From Trissonchulus latispiculum (lineage: Eukaryota; Nematoda; Enoplea; Enoplida; Ironidae), in NCBI GenBank assembly GCA_030248195.1, contig JASAND010007007.1, forward strand, positions 1 through 64,000: a DNA stretch of 64,000 nucleotides, in the 5' to 3' direction. The notes under the pieces were generated by a model, which worked only from the letters and a program-made list of their open reading frames with translations, was not told where the DNA came from and did not search any database. Each line of letters starts with the position of its first letter. Position 1 is the first letter of the stretch. Of the stretch, positions 55,702 through 64,000 are shown in pieces. The translations under genes were made by a program, and so were the position numbers.

Positions 55702-56660
55702 GTAACGCGGTGCGTAAAAAGGGAATAGCATAGCATACAGTACTTAATTAGTATGCCAATTGCCAACAATGGGATATATTTGGTTCGTGTGTTGTTTGAG
55801 TGGCAGGAAGCAAGGAATGAGAGTGAACTCCGGAGTTTAGAAAAGCTTATATTGGTATGGCTCTGGCAAACAAAGGATTAACGGATTTGACCAAGAATTT
55901 GAATTAGAATCGCTTCAATATAATGGATCAAATTGTCGTCCAAGACGAAGGTCAAAACGATGTACACTTACACAAGTAATCTTTAGGTAAATTTAAACAA
56001 ACCAAAACAGAGTCGGTCCATCAGGTCCAGCCCCCAGCCGCTTGATCTGTAGGGAGATTGAAATTTGAAACCACTATATCCATTTTGTCATGAATGGACG
56101 ACTGGCTTCGGGTATAAGTTAGCCTGGCAGTAAAACTTTTGAAGTGCGGTTTTAAAAAATGCAACGGTTTCTGTCAGATCTTTCCTGAAAATCCTTGACT
56201 TGATGTGGGTCGTGATTATCAGTAAATCTTTGTTGTTGTTCGGGGTTAGGGCTTCTAGTGTAGGTTAGACTGGACTAGGCTGGATCTGATCAGGACAGGA
56301 CCTGAAACACTGGCAAGGGCGAGCACGCAAAGGTAGATCTTTGTTTAGATTAAAGCTCCGGTTGTAGTCGTGTTCTATCAACCAAGGCTTAATGGCCGAT
56401 CGGAGGGGACGATGAGCTTTTCTTAATATGGGGAATAGGGATTTATAGTCTCTATGGGCAACTTGGGTTCAACTCTAACCTGGATCTCTGAAAAGTACAC
56501 GAAAGCTGAAGCCGCTGAAAAGTACAGTTATTTATTGTTACAAAATGAGCAAACAGGGTTACAGAATTCCAGCAGACAGATGCTCACTTCAGTTACTGAC
56601 TTACAATCAGCAGTATCACAGATTTGGATTACTGTCTGTCAGAATTGCCTCTTACTGCAT
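55702..56660. other. Unassigned sequence between Rab and hAT element
   Basis: No gene or repeat is recognised. Short GGACAGGACC and CTGGACTAGGCTGGATC stretches lie near 56270-56300. Confidence 0.3.
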
Positions 56661-57814
56661 TAGTGATGTGGATCGGATCGGATCGGCAGCTAAAATTTTA
56701 ACCGATCCGATCCAGCAAAATTATTTGTCGATCCGATCCGATCCGATCCGATCCGGGTCCTGGATCGGTCGATCCGATCCGATCCGGCGATCCGAAATGA
56801 TTTCTTCAAAAACCTAAGTGGAACTAAAGTCGGTTTTTGCCGTGTAAAACTTACACACTATGGTTTCACTAAAATTTCTTTATTATTCCGAAATTCGTAA
56901 TTCGAAAGCGTAATTCTACAAATTTTATAGATTAAGCAAAAGAAGTAAAATTACTCAAAATAGTGCGCCGGATGATCGCGGTCTGCCTACCAAAATACAA
57001 ATTTATCATTACCAATTTAAGATAATACAAATTAAACATTTCAGTTAAAACAAAACTACAATATTGAGAATTAATTTCAATTTGGATTAAAAAATTATTA
57101 ACTTGATCTACCAGACACCGAAATTGAAGTTGTAATTTTTTGGATCGCCGATCAAATTTTTTTTCGACATTTTTGACATTTCTGAAGCTTGGTCTGTACC
57201 GCGAAAACGGACCAAAACTTTAAAAACACTGCTGAAAGCAAATTTTGAATGACCACAGAGTTTGACAACGGGTTTTGAAATAAAGCCACAAAGAGTTCAA
57301 CCATAAAACTTCACTCCGAAATTCTGACAACAGTTAGCAAGATGCTAACAGTTAGCATAGAGATTTATGCATTAATTCATTAACTAATTAGTTTTGCATT
57401 ACTAGCTGCATAACAGCGGGTCTTGACTCTGCACTTTGCTGCCAGATGCATTGCATAAAATTATATAGTCTGTAAAAGTGCTAAGTTGCTGTAATAAGTT
57501 GTTACAAACTTACTGAATGGTAAATTTGAGAGAGCCAAAACCCAAATCAAGTTTGGTTGGTAGAAGGAAAATATTGTACTAGCAACGTACGCACCAAGCA
57601 GTGCAGTGACAGAAGTCAAATTCAGTCAAAAATATGCGTCGGGTACGGTTTAATTTTCTGTAATGTTGGGTGTCAAGTCGGATCGCCGATCCGGCTGACT
57701 CAAGCGATCCGATCCAGACCGATCCAGCAGGTGTACCGATCCGATCCGATCCGATCCGATCCGGCCTCCGGATCGCGGATCGGATCGATTTTGCCGATCC
57801 GATCCACATCACTA
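56661..57814. mobile_element. hAT MITE with GGATCGG repeats, TSD TACTGCAT
   Basis: The terminal repeat TAGTGATGTGGATCGGATCG is present at both ends. The 8-bp duplication TACTGCAT is exact (56653-56660 and 57815-57822). Subterminal tandem GATCCGATCC arrays flank an AT-rich core. The core holds no transposase, so this is a non-autonomous deletion derivative. Confidence 0.9.
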
Positions 57815-57822
57815 TACTGCAT

Positions 57823-60129
57823 TGACTGAGATCTTTCGCCGTTAGGGCGGTTTATCCGGTTTCGGGGTTCTAGTGTTCAATCGTCAGGCACGAAACCCAC
57901 TCTAGTGCTGACAGGGTAATGACCGGTATCCTATTGTAATGTGGGTAATAACGTCCCCGTTATCACCCCCCTTCCAAGTCCTTTCCTAATTTCCACTTTC
58001 GCTGTTTTTCCTAAAACTCCCCCAAAATCCCCCAAATTCCCCCATAAATATTGTAGTGTTATAATTGTTGGGAAGTCCCATAATTATGCATTATTTTGTA
58101 TGTAAACCCCTCCCCTAAATATTGTGCAGTGCTAACTTTATGCTCGTCTTTTAAAAATATCTAAAATTGTCTATTTTTGAGCGTAAACTTAACATTGCAC
58201 ATATTTCCTTTTCTTGTTGGCTTAGCGAAGATAGACCCTCCCGTTCCCAACGCATGACAAAATTCTCCTTGAATGATGACATCACCCTTTCGTCAGTTGG
58301 GAGTTTTCAAAGTTACCGAGCGGTCGTATATTTGAGATCGGGGCCCCACCCCCAGAATTCTACACCTAAAAGTAAGTTATCAGTCTTTTTATTTCTTCCC
58401 CATAAAAACCCTTTTTCTACTTATTTCCTAACTATTTCTTTCTTTCTAACCCCCCTTCTTGATTTAATTTCACATTCACTCCTAACTCTCCCCCTTCCCT
58501 TCCTCCACTGAATTAGCGGGGTTGCCCCCGTTCTCCCACCCTTGGGTCTAACTTCTATTGCTAACCTCCACCCCCCAATTTACTTGCATTATTTCCCCGT
58601 CCTATTTGTTGCTGGTCCCCTCCCCTCTGTTTGTGTTTCCCCTTGTGCCCTTCTCCTGTTATTGTGCGGGTAGCCCGCTATTATTTGCCTGTCCTGTCTG
58701 GATACCGCCGGACGGACTAGATTGTCATATCCTTGCCCTTTGCTGTCCAGTAAATACGCCAGTTGTCTTTTTTTGTATTTAATTTAAGTATTTTTATTTA
58801 GCTTTAACTAATCTTGATCTCTTTCCTAGCTAGGTAGAGTTCTGGGAATAGCCCGGAGCTGAATTATAACTGAGCCTATTTCGCGTGTGTGTGTCCCCCG
58901 AATTTTGCTAGGCGCCCCGTTGGCGTCCCCCAAAAATTACCCAGTTCCCCCTTGGCGAGGCAAGTCGGTGGTAGAGAGCCGCCTGGACTAAATATCTCCA
59001 CCCGCAGTCGCAGGTCAGCGTCTTGCGCACAGTTCCACTTGTAAAATTGGGGCTTGAGCTCAGCGGTTAAAATCCCTAGCTCCCCCATATTTTACACTAT
59101 ATGCCTGTCTCAACTCAACTCTTAGGCTCTATCTAGCCTCTACAGTGACTCTGTCCCTTGCAGTGACTCGAGGGACTAACACACAAAAACTACACCATAA
59201 TGTAAATTATTATCCGAATCGGCTGGGAGCGAGGTTGGCTATGTTCTGACGCTTCCGTGTAATTGACTACCCAGATAAACTGAATTTTGAGAAGGGTTCC
59301 CTGAAAAGGGATAAAACACAGTTACTGACCGGAAGAGTGTCGGGTATTGTCGGAAAGGTCGAACGGCTTCCTTAGATAATTATCTCAAAATTAATACAGG
59401 GCAAAGAAAAATCAATAGGTTTTAGCCACGATTTTTTACAAGGCTGGCGGATACAAAAATGGGCTGGTTGAATGATACATAGTTCTTTTCTCAGGTTCAA
59501 AGATGCAGTTTAATTACAGAAATAAAAGGCTTTTCCCAAAAGATCAGGTCTGGTAGCTACCACCGTGTCTGTTCAACAGCGAACTGGCTCTGTGCCAAAG
59601 GTAGGCCCAATATGTACCTAATTAGCGATTCCACGAGACAGACGTGACAAGACTTTATTAACACTTGCAAGGGGATCTTCCGGATCCAAAACAACTGAAC
59701 AAGACTAGACAGGTACTGACAACGCATCACACAGTGATCTCCAAATGGACAATGATCAGACTTGATTCTAGCAGCAGGATTCCTCGCGCTCAGAGCTGAT
59801 CGGATGGCTACCTGAATCAAATATATTAAAACCCATCAGAAACAGCGGTGGTGGAGATTACAACTCCAGCAACTATTATCCGGACCAATTGGCTTCCAAG
59901 TGTGGGTTCTGACACTGACCAAGTGTGGGTTTATGTGTTACTAACAGTTTTTTGCTTTTAGCTGAGATTCAAATATTTAGATGGTTTTGATGTGCGAATG
60001 AACAAGATTGAACACTTCTCAGGCCAATCTGGTGTTCTCCGGCCAAATAGGCAAATGAGGTTGGTCGAAACAGGGGACTGAACGCACTACTCACCACTGT
60101 CTACTTGACTAGAACTGACTAGCTTTCAG
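57823..60129. other. C-rich unassigned region, possible old LTR element
   Basis: Pyrimidine-rich DNA at 57960-58760 is followed by AT-rich DNA and then GCTAGGCGCCCCGTTGGCG (58908-58926), which resembles an LTR-to-primer-site boundary. No second LTR or gag/pol frame was found. The open frames at 58167-58782 are low-complexity Ser/Leu/Pro translations. Confidence 0.25.
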
Positions 60130-60670
60130 GCAGTTTCAACTTGTCTATTTCAAGTTACAGGACGTGCTGCACGGTGCTGCGGCTGCAGCGCAGCAGCGCA
60201 GCACGATTGCAGCACCGCACAGAGACGAGGATACTCTCATCGTGTTCAGCGACCCCGATTTACTATATAAGGACAAGCTTTCAGGCAGTTTCAACTTGTC
60301 CATTGCAAGTTACAGGACATGCTGCACGGTGCTGCACCTGCAGCGTCGCTGCGGCTGCCACATCGCACTGCAGCGCAACAGCGGCACTACACGGAGAAGC
60401 AAACATGCCTATCGTGTACAGAGCCCCCGATTTACTTTATATGGCTGCTACAAAAAGGCCAAAAATAGCCATTTTTAGCGACTTTTCCCAACTTTGACCC
60501 TGGTCGAGGAACCATCGGCGCCTTGCAGCCCGAGGGTCACATCCGTCGGTTTCGGCGATATGCTCATCGTTTTCAGCGACCCCGATTCCTTATATATTTG
60601 CACCAACAAATGGCCGAAAATAGCTGTTTTTGGGGACTTTTCCCAACTAGATAGAACCTCCGTCGACCTT
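60130..60670 (+). repeat. Three imperfect tandem copies of a ~170-bp unit
   Basis: Blocks at about 60122-60270, 60278-60500 and 60501-60665 share parts in order: GCTTTCAGGCAGTTTCAACT, a CTGCACGGTGCTGC/GCTGCAGCGC stem, ATCGTGTTCAGCGACCCCGA, a TATA-like TTTACTATATAAGG, then CTTTTCCCAACT. The CAG/GCTGC stretch forms a GC-rich stem. No protein is supported. Confidence 0.4.
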
Positions 60671-60829
60671 TATCTCAGGCCATGTGGCAGAAGATGTGTT
60701 AGTAGCAACATATTAATACATAACGAAACTGGAACATATGTAAGTATTTGAGTATTTTATATGTGCTCAAAAAAATTTGAGCACATACGTACAAAAAATG
60801 ATGCCAATAAGTAGAGCGCACAGGAATTA

Positions 60830-62670
60830 GTTTTATTCCCTGAACGCGCGCCCTTGGATGAAATTCCATAAAAGCGGTTCCATGTTTTTCAATTTCGATT
60901 TGAAACTTCTGAACGAGATGGATCCGTTAGGTGATTCAAAAATTTCGGATGGTAAAGAATTCCAAACATAAATTACCTTATTAAAAAAGATTGAGCAAGA
61001 ACAGTACTACAGACTTTTCCTGAGAGTTTGTATGGGTGACTCCTAGTCCCAATCTGGGGAACATAAGTAAAATATACATCAAATAAGCCACGAATATTGC
61101 CAAAAACAATATTATGCATTAACTCTACGTCAAATAACATCCGTCTAAGTTCTAGTGACTGCAGCTTGCATATGTCAAGTCTTTCCCTATAAGTTAAGTT
61201 GCGAAGTCCTGGTAATCTTTTTGTCAAACTACGTTGTACATTTTCAATTAAATCAATTTCAGCAAGAGTATACGGAGACCAAATCTGACATGCATATTCC
61301 AATAACGGTCGTACATAACACGTAAAGAGCTTAACCATAAAAGCCAAATCTCTACATTCAAAGACAGCAAATATAATGCCTACGCGTCTGCATGCATTAA
61401 TAGTAGCTATGTGTTCCTTAAATTTAAAATCACTGGTAAATTCACACCCAAATCCTTCACAGAATTTAAGTCTGATATATTTTCCCCATTAATCTGGTAC
61501 ATAAATTCAGGATTATTTCTACCAGTGTACAGCAAAACATTTAGAAATATTCAGCTGCATTTGCCAATCAACCCCCCATTCAAAAACTCTATCCAGGTCC
61601 AACTGATATTGTTGCGGATGTAAACAGTGTCCCACAGATCCAAACAACTTTACATCATCAGCAACATTCTTACTTTCATGAGATTATAACAACATCAGGC
61701 AAGTCATTAACATATACAAGGAACAGAAGAGGACCAAGTACTGAACCTTGGGGTACCCCACTAACAACTGGCATCCATTCGGAATAATTGTTATCAATTT
61801 TAACACGTTGCAAACGGTTCGAAATGAAATTGACTTGATCCAATTTAGAATTTTACCCCGAATTCCATAAGCATATAGTTTATGAGTTAGTTTCGTATGC
61901 GATACAGAATCAAAAGCCCGTTTGAAGTCCAAAAAAATTGCATCGACAGCTTTTCCACTATCAATATCATCAATCCACTGGCTTATACATTCCAATAATT
62001 GTGTAACATAGGATTTTCTAGAAATAAAACTATGCTGAAAATTAGATAATAAATTTGAAGACTCAACATGATGATAAATTAGTGGCTTCAAGATCGTCTC
62101 CATATTTTTACATGGGACGACAGTTAAACTAACCGGTCTGTAATTTAAAGGACTTTTCTTATCTCCCTTCTTAAAGATGGACACAACATCTGCACAGCGC
62201 CATTCAATAGGAACACAACCCGATTGCATAGATATATTGTAAATAACCTTCAAAGGATATGCTAACTCCAAGGCTAATTTTTCATAAAAAGCGCTTGGGA
62301 ATCCGTCTGGTGCGCCAGAAAATTTTTTAACTTTTTCAGGGCTTGATACACCTCAAACTCATCAAAAACATAATCACAAATGCCGAGATGGTTTTGGGGT
62401 AATCTGTCCTCAAAATCTGGTAAATTGTCATTATCATGCACAAATACAGATGCAAAAGTTTCATTCAATAAATTACACATCTCCAACGTTTCTGTAACGA
62501 CATTGTTATCATTATTCAGTAAACTGCATATATTGTGACCACTTTGCCCCATTTTAGATTTAGCACAAGAATAAACTTTTTGAACACATGGAGTTGTTAC
62601 TAACGATTTTTCATATCCAATTTTAAACGAACGAATTTCTCTCTTAACTTGAGCACAGAGTGCACGGTAA
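60830..62670 (-). pseudogene. Dead LINE (Jockey/CR1-type) reverse transcriptase
   Basis: Minus-strand pieces read, in order: a pre-RT linker (62274-62640, KVYSCAKSKMGQS, LLNETFASVFV); fingers and palm (61684-62271, WRCADVVSIFKKGDKKSPLNYRPVSLT, AIFLDFKRAFDSVSHTKL); and the C-terminal region (60973-61347, YVRPLLEYACQIWSP, NVQRSLTKRLPG). The GVPQGS and ADD motifs are present in other frames near 61750 and 61645. At least three frameshifts, or a stop, separate the blocks, so no protein is made. The endonuclease is missing (5' truncated). The block order and sequences are those of Jockey/CR1-clade LINEs. Confidence 0.8.
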
Positions 62671-62760
62671 AATCGAATCGAAATAATCCAAACAACAATA
62701 ATCCAAACAATAACAATTAAAATAATCCAAATAATCAAAACAATCCAAAAGTGGCTAAGT
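62671..62760. repeat. AATAATCCAAACAA low-complexity repeat
   Basis: Imperfect tandem copies of AATAATCCAAACAA lie at the 5' edge of the LINE. On the minus strand they translate as a false membrane-like Ile/Val/Trp run. Confidence 0.6.
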
Positions 62761-62829
62761 TTGGTATCAAGTGAAAGCCCTTGGTGAGGCGAATATTTTT
62801 TCTCATTGGAGGACCCCTCCAAAGCGGTC

Positions 62830-63640
62830 CCAACGGCCTGTGGCGCTCTGACCCGGGTCCGGACCGGTCCATAATCGATTGTTTTAAATTCGCATAAAAG
62901 TCTGCCATTCTAAATTCTATCCCTCCCCACGCGGCGCCGCTACCGCCCCCCCCCCAGTGAACATCCGCTCAGAAAACTCGGTTAAATACACACTTTTACT
63001 GGTTCAAATTCGCATAGAAGAGTCTGCTATTTTAAATTCCATCCCACCCCACGCGGCGCCGCTACCTCCCCCCACCCTCAGATGGATATCCGCTCAGAAT
63101 ACTCGGTTAAACACACTTACTGACTCAAATTCCCCCCCAGCCGATCAGACATCTGCGTTAAACACGCTTTTGCGGGTTCAAATTTGAGTATAATGTGCTG
63201 GTACAAGAGCCTGGTATTTTGATATCTGCCCGTTCCCACCCGGCGCCACTACCCCCCCCCCCCCCAGTGGCAATAGAGAATTGCGGCAAACACACATTAC
63301 CGTTCTCAAATTCACATAAAAGAACCTGCTATTTAGATTTATATCCTATATGCCTACGCGCCGCCTCTTCCCCTCCGCCCACCCAAGCCACATGGGCAAC
63401 CGCTCGAAATTTGAGTTAGACACACTTTTGCGTTCCCAAATTCTCATAAATCAGCCTGCAGTTTAGATTTCTATGTCGTAACGCGGCGCCGCCTCCCCCC
63501 CCTCCCACTTCAGAAACCTGCGTTGAGCACACTTTTTCTGCGGGAGAAATGCGCGCAAAACGCTATTGTCATTTCTATCATTCCCAGCGCGGCGCCGCTA
63601 CCCTCCCCCCGCACATTGCTACACACATCTTAGCAGTAAA
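62830..63640 (+). repeat. Satellite of ~120-bp monomers with CGCGGCGCCGCTACC
   Basis: The phrase GCGGCGCCGC followed by a poly-C run recurs at about 62933, 63053, 63240, 63358, 63484 and 63589. Each is followed by an AACAC/ACTTTT and TTCAAATTCNCATA part. Spacing is roughly 105-126 bp, with one double interval that holds a shortened monomer near 63130. Copies are well diverged. The array stops before 63650. Short Pro-rich open frames over it are artefacts. Confidence 0.7.
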
Positions 63641-64000
63641 AATGCCGGTTGCTGACTGCTGAGTGAAGTCGAACAGTAATGTACGTTGCGTATGATCAGG
63701 GGCGCACACAAGGGGGGGTCGGGGGGGGGGGGAGTCGGCCGACCCCCCTGTCAGGAATCAGAATGCGCACCAAAATGAGCAGTAAGACATATGGTAAAAG
63801 TTTCAAGAATGCTCTCAATTAATTTCTAGAGGCAATGATCCGTCGTTTTGGATCTGGCTTCTTCTGGAGCGGAGCTGCCTCCCTCGCCACCCTTTCTGCT
63901 TACCCCAATTTGTTAGTTCCGGTATTGGTCGTTTACTTTCTTTAAAGATTTCTTTAATAATTCTTTCTTTCTTTACTTTCGGAATGATAAAATATAATCC
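63641..64000. other. Window end, G/C runs, unassigned
   Basis: It contains GGGGGGGTCGGGGGGGGGGG followed by the complement-like CCGACCCCCC (63712-63748), a small foldback likely marking another MITE end. No gene is seen. Confidence 0.3.

Noticed and set aside
62274..62822. Membrane-protein-like frame with an Ile/Val/Trp run
   Set aside because: The hydrophobic run comes from the AATAATCCAAAC repeat; the remainder is the LINE linker region.

Overview
This is an animal nuclear genome window, most probably from an invertebrate. The genes have GT-AG introns: a homeobox gene, a GPI-anchored Ly6 protein and a Rab GTPase. The rest is dominated by DNA transposons, their short non-autonomous derivatives, a tRNA-derived SINE, one LTR retrotransposon and a dead LINE. 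The sequence alone does not fix the phylum. The ten-cysteine Ly6 protein and the 412/mdg1-like (putative tRNA-Arg) primer-binding site fit an arthropod or another protostome.

Layout. 1-4 kb: an unassigned GC-rich stretch and a decayed pogo-like transposon with a PHD-type tail, plus two GC-rich hAT-like MITEs. 4.2-10.7 kb: a chain of elements separated by TTAA sites, one carrying a rearranged insertion of a palindromic family. 11.2-17.2 kb: an unclassified element, then two copies of one short sequence. The first copy carries two large transposons with clean target duplications; the second copy is the matching empty site. Two SINE copies with tRNA-like heads lie between them. 17.7-22.4 kb: a three-exon homeobox gene of the Vax/Emx/Not type, with a foldback repeat in intron 1 and a Harbinger-type MITE in intron 2. 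24.1-26.9 kb: a palindromic element and a hAT element. 30.9-40.9 kb: a young LTR retrotransposon on the minus strand. It has intact gag and a second long frame that matches nothing I know, but no recognisable pol. 41.8-43.1 kb: the two-exon Ly6 gene. 43.3-52 kb: small palindromic MITEs and unassigned AT-rich DNA. 52.0-55.1 kb: a two-exon Rab1-like GTPase whose single intron holds a large inverted array of 113-bp repeats. 56.7-57.8 kb: a hAT element with a perfect 8-bp duplication. 60.1-64 kb: local tandem repeats, a frameshifted LINE reverse transcriptase (minus strand) and a GC-rich satellite of about 120 bp.

The three host genes have unrelated roles (transcription, cell surface, vesicle traffic) and show no sign of joint regulation. 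The strongest leads are: (1) the LTR element with gag plus an unknown ORF in the -1 frame; (2) the Rab with Leu in place of the catalytic Gln, an altered P-loop, and a Cys-Cys tail displaced by an apparent one-base shift; (3) a palindromic MITE family with 7-bp GT-starting target duplications, one copy reduced to 66 bp and another fused to an inverted copy of its own flank.
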